Shown one piece after another: positions 35,287-44,347 of a DNA stretch of 64,000 bases. This stretch comes from Candidatus Sphingomonas phytovorans (GTDB lineage: Bacteria > Pseudomonadota > Alphaproteobacteria > Sphingomonadales > Sphingomonadaceae). A program made the position numbers and the translations under genes. Each line of letters starts with the position of its first letter. The first letter of the stretch is position 1. The stretch spans positions 2,172,501 through 2,236,500 of the forward strand of contig CP119314.1 of the NCBI GenBank assembly GCA_029202385.1. The letters run 5' to 3'. Below the pieces are notes generated by a model. It was not told the origin of the DNA. It ran no database searches and worked only from the letters and a program-made list of their open reading frames with translations.

Positions 35287-35303
35287 ACATACGCAACGTA
35301 TAT
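35287..35303. promoter_or_regulatory. TetR operator, regulator-proximal copy
   Basis: ACATACGCAACGTATAT: arms match in 6 of 7 positions. It lies 14 bases before the TetR start codon and 54 bases (centre to centre) from the other copy, so binding here would block the repressor's own transcription. Confidence 0.75.
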
Positions 35304-35317
35304 TATTGGAGTGAGGC

Positions 35318-35908
35318 ATGGCGCATCGCCCGCGCAAGGAGATGATCGCTGAAACGCGAGCCAAGCTGATCGCGGCGGGCCGCGAGGCGTTCGGCACGAT
35401 CGGCTATACGGATTCGTCGATGGATGATTTCACCGCCGCGTGCGGCCTCACGCGCGGCGCGCTCTATCATCATTTCGGCGACAAGAAGGGCCTGATGGCG
35501 GCCGTCGTCGAGCAGATCGATGCTGAGATGACTCAGCGGCTCGATCAGGTGGCGGCACGGGCGCCGAGCCGCTGGCAGGGCTTTGTCGACGAGAATCTCG
35601 GCTATCTGAAAATGGCGCTTGAACCGGAAATTCAGCGCATCGTGCTGCGCGACGGCCCGGCCGTGCTCGGCGACCCGTCGAACTGGCCCACCTCCCAGGG
35701 CTGCGTTGCATCCATCTCCTCCAGCATCAGCGCGCTCCAGGCTGAAGGCGTGATCATCGCCGATATGGATGCGGAGGCGGCCGCCCGCCTGATCACCGGT
35801 GCCTCGACCCAGGCGGCGCAATGGATCGCGAATTCGGACGATCCCGAAGCGACCTTGGAAAAGGCCGTGGCGGCGTTCAGGACGATGCTTGAGGGCTTCC
35901 TCGCCTGA
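35318..35908 (+). CDS. TetR/AcrR-family transcriptional repressor
   Basis: The 196-residue protein has the N-terminal TetR helix-turn-helix (AGREAFGTIGYTDSSMDDFT, ACGLTRGALYHHFGDKKGL, about residues 20-60) and a C-terminal helical ligand domain of the TetR_C type (WPTSQGCVASISSSISALQA). It most likely represses the divergent MFS transporter and itself through the two dyads in the gap. The inducer is unknown. GGAG lies 7 bases before the ATG. Confidence 0.92.
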   Translation: MAHRPRKEMIAETRAKLIAAGREAFGTIGYTDSSMDDFTAACGLTRGALYHHFGDKKGLMAAVVEQIDAEMTQRLDQVAARAPSRWQGFVDENLGYLKMALEPEIQRIVLRDGPAVLGDPSNWPTSQGCVASISSSISALQAEGVIIADMDAEAAARLITGASTQAAQWIANSDDPEATLEKAVAAFRTMLEGFLA

Positions 35909-36003
35909 GGCAGGTTCGCGCCGCACAAAACCGAAGGTCGCCAATCCTAAAATTCTCGTCATAATCGGCGCGGTCGTCACATCGCGGGGAACAAGAGAAA
36001 ATC

Positions 36004-37671
36004 ATGCGCGGACTCATCATCGCCACCACAGCTCTGCTGCTCGCCGCACCGGCGCTCGCAAAGGATGAAGCGGGCAAGCGCCCCACGGTCGATCCAGCCC
36101 GGCTGTCGGCCACGGTCAGGACACTCGCGTCCGATGCGTTCGAGGGTCGCGCCCCAGGTACGCCCGGCGAGCGCAAGACGATCGATTTCCTGGTCGCCCA
36201 GTTCAAGGCGATGGGGCTTCAGCCCGGTGGCGACAAGGGTAGCTGGACCCAGGCGGTGCCACTGATCCACACGCGTATCGGCACGGGCGGCTCGGTATCG
36301 CTCGTCACCGCGACCGGCGACCGCACGCCATTGGCGCAGGGCACCGACATCAACCTCACTACCGTGCGCGATGCGCCGCGCATCGACATCGCCTCGGCGC
36401 CGATGGTGTTCGTCGGCTATGGCGTCCATGCGCCGGAGGCCGGTTGGGACGATTTCAAGGGCATCGACCTGAAGGGCAAGGTTGCCGTCTTCCTGATCAA
36501 CGACCCCGATTTCGAGGCAGTCCCCGGCGAGGACTCGGCCGGCCGCTTCGGCGGTCGCCGCATGACCTATTATGGACGCTGGACCTACAAGTTCGAGGAA
36601 GCGGCACGGCGCGGGGCGATCGCCGCGCTGATCGTTCACGACACGGCCGGGGCAGGCTATGGCTGGAGCACGGTGGCGGCATCGAACGGCGAGAATTTCG
36701 ACATCGTGCGCGGCGCAACCGACCAGCGCGTGCCGTTGCAGGGCTGGATCGAGCATGATCTCGCGACCCGCATCTTCGCCTCGGCCGGGCTCGATCTCGC
36801 CGCGCTGCGCAAACAGGCGCGCTCCACCGCCTTCCGCCCGGTCGAGATGAACGGCCTGAGCTTCAGCGCCGCCCTGCCCGTCACCGTCGAACACATCGAG
36901 AGCGCCAATGTGCTCGCGACCCTGCCCGGCAGGACCCGGCCCGACGAAAGCGTGATGTTCGCCGCACATTGGGATGCCTATGGCGCTGGTCCGGTCGATG
37001 CCCAGGGCAGGACGATCCGCCCGGGCGCCAATGACGACGCGCTCGGCGTCGCCGGCGTGCTTGAGCTTGCCCGGCTGTTCAAGGCAGCCCCGCGCACTGA
37101 CCGCTCGCTGGTCTTCGCGCTGTGGACGGCGGAGGAACGCGGCCTGCTCGGGTCAGAATATTATGCGACTCACCCGGTCAAGCCGCTCGCCACGACCGCC
37201 GCGAACCTGACGCTCGATATCCTGCAGACAGCCGGCCCTGCGCGCGACGTCATCCTTGTCGGCGCGGGCAATTCGACCCTCGACGCGGATCTCGCCGTCG
37301 CCGCCACGGCGCAGGGCCGGACGATCACGCCCGAGACCTTCTCCGAACGCGGCCTCTTCTACCGCGCCGACCATTTCTCGGTGGTGCGCAAGGGCGTGCC
37401 ATCGCTGCTGCTGATGGCGCTCGGCGGCGCGTCCGATCTCGCCACGGGCGGCCGTTCGGCCGGGCAGAAATGGCTCGATGACTATATGACCTGCTACCAC
37501 AAGACCTGCGATTCCTGGTCGGCCGGCTGGGACCTGCGCGGCGCGGCGGCTGATGTCGCCCTGTTCCAGGCGATGGGCACCGCGCTCGCCAGGGGCGGCA
37601 ACTGGCCTGCCTGGAGCAAGGGTTCCGAGTTCGAAGCAGTCAGGGCGAAGACGGCCGCGGAACGGCGCTGA
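36004..37671 (+). CDS. Exported M28-family zinc peptidase with PA domain (555 aa)
   Basis: After a signal peptide (MRGLIIATTALLLAAPALAK) come a cap segment (SDAFEGRAPGTPGERKTIDF), a protease-associated domain (VFVGYGVHAPEAGWDDF to ALIVHDTAG) and the M28 catalytic domain. The zinc ligands and catalytic residues are in AAHWDAYG, RPGANDDALG, WTAEERGLLGSE and YRADHFSV. Such enzymes are aminopeptidases or glutaminyl-cyclase-like amidases in the periplasm. It begins a run of three exported hydrolases on the same strand. An ATG with modest upstream purines is used. Confidence 0.93.
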   Translation: MRGLIIATTALLLAAPALAKDEAGKRPTVDPARLSATVRTLASDAFEGRAPGTPGERKTIDFLVAQFKAMGLQPGGDKGSWTQAVPLIHTRIGTGGSVSLVTATGDRTPLAQGTDINLTTVRDAPRIDIASAPMVFVGYGVHAPEAGWDDFKGIDLKGKVAVFLINDPDFEAVPGEDSAGRFGGRRMTYYGRWTYKFEEAARRGAIAALIVHDTAGAGYGWSTVAASNGENFDIVRGATDQRVPLQGWIEHDLATRIFASAGLDLAALRKQARSTAFRPVEMNGLSFSAALPVTVEHIESANVLATLPGRTRPDESVMFAAHWDAYGAGPVDAQGRTIRPGANDDALGVAGVLELARLFKAAPRTDRSLVFALWTAEERGLLGSEYYATHPVKPLATTAANLTLDILQTAGPARDVILVGAGNSTLDADLAVAATAQGRTITPETFSERGLFYRADHFSVVRKGVPSLLLMALGGASDLATGGRSAGQKWLDDYMTCYHKTCDSWSAGWDLRGAAADVALFQAMGTALARGGNWPAWSKGSEFEAVRAKTAAERR

Positions 37672-37739
37672 GCGACAGCGACCGCCACAAGGGTCGGATA
37701 GCAAGCCGGACCCGACAGATCATAGGGGAAGAAGAACAC

Positions 37740-39548
37740 ATGCATCGTCGTCATTTCATCGCTGGTGCGGCCGCCGTCACGGTCGCAGCAGGGTTTCCCG
37801 TCCGCGCGGCGACCCGCGCCGCAAAAGGGGACGCGGCGTTGCGCGCGATGCTCGACCGCTTCTTCTATGGCCGCCTCGACGGATCGCCTGAACTGGCGAC
37901 TCGCCTCGGCCTGGATAACGGCCCCCGTGCCGGGCTGAAGGCAAGGCTCAGCGACGAATCAGCGAAGGGCCAGGCGCGCGACCTTGCCCGCGCGAAGGCG
38001 GAGTTCGCCGAATTGAGCCGCTTCGACACAAGCGGCCTGTCCCCGGAAGCGAAGCTCGATCATGAGGTGGTGACGTACCAGCTGACCCGCGCCATCGCCG
38101 GGGCTGAACGGTTTACCTATGGCAGCAGCCTCGGCCGATTTACCCCTTATGTGCTGAGCCAGCTTACCGGGCCGTATCGCGACGTGCCCGATTTCCTGGA
38201 ATCGCAGGCGCGGGTCCGCGACGCCGCCGAGTCGGACGCTTATCTGGCCAGGCTCGAGGCGTTTCCCAAAAGCATCGACGACAGCACCGACCGCCAGCGC
38301 ACCGACGCGGCGCGCGGCGTGTTCGCACCCGATTACATCCTCGATACGACGCTCAGGCAGTTGGCCAGCGCGCTTGAGCGGGCCCCCGACCAGACCGTCA
38401 TGGTATCGACCTTCGCGACCAAGCTGAAGGCGGCGAACCTGCCGGCCGATGCCGCGGCCCGCGCGGCCTCGATCGTGGAGCAGAAGGTTTTCCCGGCGCT
38501 CCAGCGTCAGCGCGCGCTGGTGACTGAATTGCGCGCCAAGGCGGTCCACGACGCCGGTTGCTGGCGGCTGCCGGATGGTGACGCCTATTATGCCGCAGCG
38601 GCCGAAGCGGCGACGACCGTGGCGATGAGCGGCGACGAGATCCACCGCCTCGGCCTGGCCCAGGTCGCCGAGATCGGCGCGCGGATCGACTCGATCCTCA
38701 AGACTCAGGGGATGGCCAGCGGCACCGTCGGCGAGCGTCTGGTCGCGCTGAACGAGCGGCCTGATCAGCTCTATCCGAATACCGATGCCGGCCGCGATGC
38801 GCTGCTCGCCCAGCTCAACCGGCAGATCGTGGCGATGCACGCCCGCCTGCCCGAGGCTTTCGCCACCCTGCCGAAGGCGCCGGTCGAGGTCCGCCGCGTG
38901 CCGCCGACGATCCAGGCCGGTGCACCCGGCGGCTATTATGAGAACGCCTCGCTCGATGGGTCGCGACCGGCGATCTACTATATCAACCTGCGCGACACCT
39001 TCGACCGCCCGAAATTCGGTCTGGCGACCTTGACTCATCACGAAGCGGTGCCGGGCCATCATCTCCAGGTCAGCCTGGCGCTCGAAAGCGCGGGAATCCC
39101 CCTGATCCGCCGCCGCGGCTTCTTCAGCGGCTATTCGGAAGGATGGGCGCTCTATTCGGAACAGCTCGCGGACGAGATGGGCATGTACGAAGGCGACCCG
39201 CTCGGGCAGGTCGGCTATCTCCAGTCCCTGCTCTTCAGGGCGACCCGGCTGGTCGTCGACAGCGGCATGCACGCAAAGCGCTGGAGCCGCGAACAGGCGA
39301 CCGACTATCTGATCGGAACGACGGGTATCGCCCGCGGTCGAAGCCAGGGCGAAATCGATCGCTACACGGTCTGGCCGGGGCAAGCCTGCAGCTACAAGAT
39401 CGGCCATACCGCCTGGGTCCGGTTGCGCACCGAGGCGCAGAAGCGGCCCGGCTTCGACCTGAAGCAATTCCATTCGGTGCTGCTGAAGGGCGCCATGCCG
39501 CTCGCGGTGCTTGAGCGCGTCGTGCGGGAGCAATGGGGGATCGCCTGA
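37740..39548 (+). CDS. Exported DUF885-family protein, putative metallopeptidase (602 aa)
   Basis: The protein has a twin-arginine-less but Tat-like leader (MHRRHFIAGAAAVTVAAGFP) and the family signature LTHHEAVPGHHLQVS (HExxPGHH near residue 434), with a downstream glutamate in EGWALYSEQLADEMGMY. This resembles the zinc site of carboxypeptidase-like gluzincins, and the family is commonly called DUF885. The substrate is unknown. A second DUF885 protein is at 52718-54535, with the same exported layout. It follows the M28 peptidase by 68 bases, so peptide scavenging is a reasonable joint role. Confidence 0.88.
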   Translation: MHRRHFIAGAAAVTVAAGFPVRAATRAAKGDAALRAMLDRFFYGRLDGSPELATRLGLDNGPRAGLKARLSDESAKGQARDLARAKAEFAELSRFDTSGLSPEAKLDHEVVTYQLTRAIAGAERFTYGSSLGRFTPYVLSQLTGPYRDVPDFLESQARVRDAAESDAYLARLEAFPKSIDDSTDRQRTDAARGVFAPDYILDTTLRQLASALERAPDQTVMVSTFATKLKAANLPADAAARAASIVEQKVFPALQRQRALVTELRAKAVHDAGCWRLPDGDAYYAAAAEAATTVAMSGDEIHRLGLAQVAEIGARIDSILKTQGMASGTVGERLVALNERPDQLYPNTDAGRDALLAQLNRQIVAMHARLPEAFATLPKAPVEVRRVPPTIQAGAPGGYYENASLDGSRPAIYYINLRDTFDRPKFGLATLTHHEAVPGHHLQVSLALESAGIPLIRRRGFFSGYSEGWALYSEQLADEMGMYEGDPLGQVGYLQSLLFRATRLVVDSGMHAKRWSREQATDYLIGTTGIARGRSQGEIDRYTVWPGQACSYKIGHTAWVRLRTEAQKRPGFDLKQFHSVLLKGAMPLAVLERVVREQWGIA

Positions 39549-39654
39549 GCCGCGATCAGTAGGCGGGATTGACAGCGGCAGGCGTGCATCTCCTCAAATC
39601 CGTTCACCTCGACGCCGATCCGCGCTACCCTCTTCCGCAATCAGGGAGATCGCG

Positions 39655-40782
39655 ATGCGTATCCTCGTCTCTATCCTGCTGTCAGCGGCAGTGGTCGTCC
39701 CCACCCCGGCAAGCGCCGCGCCGCCGGGCACGCTCAGCGGGTTCGATCCGGTCGCCGGGTCCCCGTCCGGCTCCCAGGCGTGGCGGGTGCGCTATTGGAC
39801 GACCAGCGATCGCGGTGCGCCGATCGAGGTGACCGGCATGGTGGTCGCGCCGCGCGCGGCAAGCCCTGCCCGCCCGCGCCCCGTGCTCGCCTGGACTCAC
39901 GGCGCCTGGGGCGTCGTCGAAAAATGCGCGCCGTCGCTCAGTCCCCATTTCTTCACCGCGACCGCCGGCCTGGGCGAGGCGATCCGGCGCGGCTATACGG
40001 TCGTCGCCCCCGATTATCCCGGTCTCGGCACCGCGATGCCGCACGGTTTTCTGGCCGGTGTCGCCACGGGCCGGTCGGTGCTTGACGCGGTGCGCGCCGC
40101 GCGCGGCATCCCGGCGGCAGCGGCGGGCAGTTCCTTCGCCGTCTGGGGAGAATCCCAGGGGGGCCACGCCGCCCTGTGGACCGGGCAGCTCGCCCGCGCC
40201 TATGCGCCCGATCTACGGCTGGTCGGCGTCGCCGCCGCCGCGCCGACGACCGATCTCGTGCAGAATCTGACGGCGGGGACCGACCCCTCGGTGCGGGCAT
40301 TCCTCACCGCGTTCGCGGCTTATAGCTGGTCGCGCCATTTCGGGGCGCCGCTCTCGACCCTGGGCGGCAAGAACACCCAGGGCGTCATCACGCGGCTGGC
40401 GCGGAACAACTGCGTCGAACTGGGCAAGAAGCCCAAGCTCGGCACGATGCTCGGTATCCTGGTGTTGCACCGCGATCTGAAGAATGTCGATCTGGGGCGC
40501 CTCCAGCCCTGGGCGCGGATCGCGCGCGAGAACAGTCCGGCGGCCCGCCCCTATGGCGTTCCCTTCCTGATCGCGCAGAACCCCAATGACGCGATCGTCG
40601 GCGCCACCGTGACGAAAGATTTCGCCCGCAGGCTCTGCCGCGCGGGCAGCACGGTTCACTATGTGACGATCAACGGCAAGGGGCATGAAACCAGTGGGTC
40701 GGACACCGCCGGCATCACGCTCGACTGGATCGACGCGCGCTTCGCCGGGCGGCCGGCGGGCAGCGACTGCGCGCGGCTCTAG
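39655..40782 (+). CDS. Exported alpha/beta hydrolase of the secretory-lipase type (375 aa)
   Basis: After a signal peptide (MRILVSILLSAAVVVPTPASA) the protein has an alpha/beta-hydrolase core: PVLAWTHGAWG, YTVVAPDYPGLGTAMPHG, the nucleophile elbow WGESQGGHAA (Ser near residue 166), the acid in AQNPNDAIVG and the histidine in NGKGHETSGSD. The pattern resembles the LIP-type secretory lipases; esterase activity on other substrates is equally possible. GGGAGA precedes the ATG at 39655; the upstream frame from 39511 overlaps the DUF885 gene. Its stop codon overlaps the stop of the convergent PAP2 gene. Confidence 0.88.
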   Translation: MRILVSILLSAAVVVPTPASAAPPGTLSGFDPVAGSPSGSQAWRVRYWTTSDRGAPIEVTGMVVAPRAASPARPRPVLAWTHGAWGVVEKCAPSLSPHFFTATAGLGEAIRRGYTVVAPDYPGLGTAMPHGFLAGVATGRSVLDAVRAARGIPAAAAGSSFAVWGESQGGHAALWTGQLARAYAPDLRLVGVAAAAPTTDLVQNLTAGTDPSVRAFLTAFAAYSWSRHFGAPLSTLGGKNTQGVITRLARNNCVELGKKPKLGTMLGILVLHRDLKNVDLGRLQPWARIARENSPAARPYGVPFLIAQNPNDAIVGATVTKDFARRLCRAGSTVHYVTINGKGHETSGSDTAGITLDWIDARFAGRPAGSDCARL

Positions 40783-41744
40783 CCCGGATCGGCAAGCGGT
40801 TGCGTACGCCCCCCGCGCCTTGGCGCTAGCCATGCCAGCAACCGTGCCCCTGCCTCGTGCCGCTCCAGCGCGAATGTCAGGCCAAGCACCGCCGCCGCCA
40901 GCGAAACCCCGCCGATCACATCAACCAGATAATGGGCGCCGTCGATCGGCGTCGAGGCTAGCATGGTGAGGTTGAGCAGCAACGCGGGAATGCGCGCGAA
41001 ACGGACGCCCCAGAAACCCCAGATCAGCAGCACGGCGCCGCAGGAGTGGAAACTGGGAAAGGTGATGAGCCCAGCGCCTTCGGCCGGGTCGAGCGTGGAC
41101 AGCGTCCCCTGGCGCATCGCCTCGATGAACCTGATATGCTCGAAAGTGCTGACCGGCCTCAGATTGTCGAACTGGTCCAGCGACACCTGCAACCCGGCAT
41201 AGACCGACACGGCCGGCACGAACACGAAGACCATGCAGGCGACGAACAGGCTGAGCGCGAAGGCGAAGGTGAACAGATGCAGCCGCCGCATCTCCCCATG
41301 CGCCACCAGCAGGACCATCAGCACCAGCGGCTGGACCAGGAAGCTCCCATAGGCAAAACGATACGCCGCGACGAGTCTCGGATGGGAATCGACCCAGCGG
41401 GCATAGGCGAACCAGTCGAAACCGATCGCGCGGTCGGCGCCCAGCAACAGGTCGTCCCGATACGGAAAACCGCTCGCGGCAGCCGCGAAGCTCAGGAACA
41501 TTCCGAATATCATGATCAGCAGGAATTGCAGGAAGGATTGCATCCCCCCTGCGATCATCGGGATCGGGCGCACCAGCCGGTGATAGGCCACCAGCGCCAG
41601 GGCGATAAGGATCGGCAGCAGCATGACATTGGATAGCACCGGCCTCACGCCAAGCGCCGAGAGAGACGCGAGGGTGACGATCCCGAACAACGCCAGCATT
41701 GTCCAGCTCAACGCGGCGGCATTGGCGTGATCGGTATTTCTCAT
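40779..41744 (-). CDS. PAP2-superfamily membrane enzyme, Aur1-like (321 aa)
   Basis: Six or more membrane helices surround two motifs: ITFPSFHSCGAVL (about residues 224-236) and TPIDGAHYLVDVIGG (about 265-279). These correspond to the catalytic His and His/Asp motifs of the PAP2_3 branch, which includes the inositol-phosphorylceramide synthase Aur1 as well as simple lipid phosphatases. The Arg/Lys-rich first PAP2 motif is not obvious, as is usual for the Aur1 branch. In a sphingolipid-making bacterium with an inositol-phosphate operon 10 kb away, a head-group transferase role is possible but unproven. Convergent with the lipase gene, overlapping by four bases. Confidence 0.82.
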   Translation of the reverse strand: MRNTDHANAAALSWTMLALFGIVTLASLSALGVRPVLSNVMLLPILIALALVAYHRLVRPIPMIAGGMQSFLQFLLIMIFGMFLSFAAAASGFPYRDDLLLGADRAIGFDWFAYARWVDSHPRLVAAYRFAYGSFLVQPLVLMVLLVAHGEMRRLHLFTFAFALSLFVACMVFVFVPAVSVYAGLQVSLDQFDNLRPVSTFEHIRFIEAMRQGTLSTLDPAEGAGLITFPSFHSCGAVLLIWGFWGVRFARIPALLLNLTMLASTPIDGAHYLVDVIGGVSLAAAVLGLTFALERHEAGARLLAWLAPRRGGRTQPLADPG

Positions 41745-41835
41745 GCCGTCCTGCTACGGACGATATGGTTAACACCCCGCTAAATCGCGGACATTGCCAC
41801 GCAAATCGGAAATGCAATCAGAGCGGTCTCGTCAT

Positions 41836-41859
41836 TCCATCGCCATCGCCATCGCCATC
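41836..41859. repeat. Short tandem repeat, CCATCG x4
   Basis: Four perfect copies of the hexamer CCATCG in the 198-base gap between the PAP2 gene start (41744) and the end of the HD gene (41943). It lies outside any supported coding region. Confidence 0.8.
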
Positions 41860-41942
41860 GACCCGCACCCATCCCGCCCGCCCGACACCGGGACCAGGAC
41901 CCAGGTTCAGGAGAGCCCGGTCGTCAGCCGGGCCCGCCGATT

Positions 41943-42581
41943 TTACGCCTGCCAGTGCGATCCACGGATGACGGCACAGAAATTGCCGCGATGGAAATGA
42001 GCTTCCTTGTCGGCGATCACATCCGCCTTGACGTTGCCGAACGTCGTATCGGGCTTGTGCTTGATGCCGTCATAAAAGGCCTGGATGATATCCTCCTTGA
42101 ACCGCGACGTACGCGGGAAGGCCGAAACCACCGCCTCGCGGATTTCATCGGGATATCGGTCGTAGGTCAGCCCCAGCACGTCCATCTCGACGCCGGCGGT
42201 GGTGAGCGCGATCACCGGATGCATGAACTCCGGGACGCCGGGCGTGGTATGGAGCGCAATACCGGTCCACACTTTTTCGACGTCGGACGGATCGACATCG
42301 TAGCTCGTCAGGAAGTCCCGCGCGGCATTGGCGCCATCCACCTCGAAGCGGCGGTCGGCGCTGCTGTGCGACGGCATCAGCCCGATGTCGTGGAACATCG
42401 TCGCAGCGTAGAGCAGCTCGTGGTCGAACGTCAGACCGCGCTGCCGCCCCGCGATCGCGCCGAAGAAATAGACCCGGCTGGAATGGTTGAAGAGCAGGTC
42501 GCTCTCGGTGTCGCGGATGAACTCGGTGATCGCGCGAGCGAGGCGGCTGTCGGGAATCGTGATACCGTCGATAGTGGTCAT
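41943..42581 (-). CDS. HD-domain protein, cyanamide-hydratase-like (212 aa)
   Basis: The protein carries an HD metal site: FNHSSRVYFFGAI, AATMFHDIGLMP (the HD pair) and GIALHTTPGVPEFM. This set and the 212-residue length match the cyanamide hydratase/Ddi2-like group of HD proteins. It is soluble with no signal peptide. It lies 25 bases after the catalase gene and is probably co-transcribed with it. Cyanamide hydratase activity is known for the fungal proteins; many bacterial members are untested, so the substrate is open. Confidence 0.85.
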   Translation of the reverse strand: MTTIDGITIPDSRLARAITEFIRDTESDLLFNHSSRVYFFGAIAGRQRGLTFDHELLYAATMFHDIGLMPSHSSADRRFEVDGANAARDFLTSYDVDPSDVEKVWTGIALHTTPGVPEFMHPVIALTTAGVEMDVLGLTYDRYPDEIREAVVSAFPRTSRFKEDIIQAFYDGIKHKPDTTFGNVKADVIADKEAHFHRGNFCAVIRGSHWQA

Positions 42582-42606
42582 GATGCTTGTCCTTCCGGTC
42601 AGGGGT

Positions 42607-44067
42607 TCATTGCGCGGCCTGGGTCGCGGGCTCGAGGCCGAGCGCTACGGCCACGCCGGTGCCGTAGGCCTTGTCGGCCAGCGTGCAGTTCGCGACGTGG
42701 CGCCATTTGATGTGGAGCGCGGCATCGCCCATCGCCCGCGCGGTATTGTCGAACAGCGCCTGTCGCTGCGCTGGCGTCATCAGCCGGAACAGATCGCCGG
42801 GCTGCTCGTAATGATCCTCGTCGACGCGATGATCCCAGTGCGCGGCGTCCCCGTCGAGCGGCATCGGCGGCTCGCTGAAATCAGGCTGGTTCGCCCATAG
42901 CCCGGCGCTGTTCGGATGATAGCTCGTGGTGCCGCCAAGATTGCCGTCGGTCCGCATCGCCCCATCGCGATGATAGGAATGAAACGGGCATTTCGGCGCG
43001 TTCACCGGGATATGGTTGAAGTTGACGCCAAGCCGATAGCGCTGCGCATCGGCATAGGAGAAGAGCCGCGCCTGCAGCATCTTGTCGGGCGAGAAGCCTA
43101 TCCCCGGCACGACATTGGCGGGCGAGAAGGCCGATTGCTCGACCTCGGCGAAATAATTCTCCTGGTTGCGATTGAGCTCCAGTTCGCCGACCTCGATCAG
43201 CGGATAATCCGCCTTCGGCCACACCTTGGTGAGATCGAACGGATTGTGCTTGTGCGCCCTCGCCTGCGCCTCGCTCATCACCTGGATGAACAAGGTCCAT
43301 CTGGGATAGTCGCCCGTCTCGATCGCGGTGAACAGGTCGCGACCGTGGCTTTCCCGATCATCGGCGACGATCGCCGCCGCCTCGGCATCGGCGAGGTTGG
43401 CGATGCCCTGCCGCGAGCGGAAGTGGAACTTGACCCACACCCGCTCATTGGCGGCGTTGATCATCGAAAAGGTGTGGCTGCCGAACCCGTGCATATGGCG
43501 GAAGCTTTGCGGAATGCCGCGCTCCGACATCACGATCGTCACCTGATGCAGCGCCTCCGGCAGCAGCGTCCAGAAATCCCAATTATTGTCGGCCGAGCGA
43601 AGCCCCGTGCGCGGATCGCGCTTGATCGCGTGGTTGAGGTCCGGGAAACGCAGCGGATCGCGGAAGAAGAAGACCGGGGTGTTGTTGCCGACAAGATCCC
43701 AATTGCCCTCCTCGGTGTAGAATTTGATCGCGAAACCGCGAATATCGCGCTCCGCATCGGCCGCGCCACGCTCGCCGGCCACTGACGAGAAACGCATGAA
43801 CACATCGGTCTTCTTGCCGATATCGGCGAACAGCCGCGCGCGGGTGAAGCGGCTGATGTCGTGCGTGACGGTGAAACTGCCATAGGCGCCCCAGCCCTTC
43901 GCGTGCATCCGGCGCTCCGGGATCACCTCGCGATCGAAATGCGCGAGCTTCTCGATCAGCCACACGTCCTGCAACAGCGCCGGGCCACGCGGGCCAGCCG
44001 TCATGATATTCGTGTTGTCGGCCACCGGCACGCCGGCCGCCGTGGTGAAACGCCTGTTCTCGACCAT
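42607..44067 (-). CDS. katA: Monofunctional haem catalase (486 aa)
   Basis: It degrades hydrogen peroxide. The N-terminus [20 protein letters not shown] is typical of small-subunit clade-3 catalases. The distal His lies in [11 protein letters not shown] (near residue 70), the distal Asn in [13 protein letters not shown], and the proximal haem tyrosine in [14 protein letters not shown] (near 343). [12 protein letters not shown] is also conserved. The start at 44067 is supported by AGGA about 9 bases upstream; the longer frame to 44376 runs through the regulatory region. It is divergent from a frameshifted regulator gene and forms a unit with the HD-domain gene. Confidence 0.96.
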   Translation of the reverse strand: MVENRRFTTAAGVPVADNTNIMTAGPRGPALLQDVWLIEKLAHFDREVIPERRMHAKGWGAYGSFTVTHDISRFTRARLFADIGKKTDVFMRFSSVAGERGAADAERDIRGFAIKFYTEEGNWDLVGNNTPVFFFRDPLRFPDLNHAIKRDPRTGLRSADNNWDFWTLLPEALHQVTIVMSERGIPQSFRHMHGFGSHTFSMINAANERVWVKFHFRSRQGIANLADAEAAAIVADDRESHGRDLFTAIETGDYPRWTLFIQVMSEAQARAHKHNPFDLTKVWPKADYPLIEVGELELNRNQENYFAEVEQSAFSPANVVPGIGFSPDKMLQARLFSYADAQRYRLGVNFNHIPVNAPKCPFHSYHRDGAMRTDGNLGGTTSYHPNSAGLWANQPDFSEPPMPLDGDAAHWDHRVDEDHYEQPGDLFRLMTPAQRQALFDNTARAMGDAALHIKWRHVANCTLADKAYGTGVAVALGLEPATQAAQ

Positions 44068-44290
44068 CGTAGATCCTTTCCCTAATGGCCGCACGGCATC
44101 ACCCGCGCATAAACGCACGCATGACCCGGGCCCGCCGATCGATACCGTGGTGCCGGGCGGGAGTTGGGGATGGGGAATTGGGAACCCCTGCCCGGCCGCC
44201 TGAATATTCCAGCCGATGGCGTTGGCAGCAATGATACGGATCATCGAAATCCGGCCAACATTGCGCGATAAGCTGCCCGTTCTGGGAACG

Positions 44291-44311
44291 GGTCGATCAC
44301 AGTGATCGACC
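44291..44311. promoter_or_regulatory. Perfect 21-bp dyad upstream of the AraC/GlxA-type gene
   Basis: GGTCGATCAC, one central base, then its exact reverse complement. It sits 36 bases before the regulator's start codon and 224 bases before katA. A dyad this long and exact is most likely an operator; there is no T-run. Confidence 0.65.
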
Positions 44312-44347
44312 ATTCTCGCGCTCGGGCGATGAAAGGCAGGAAGGTCA

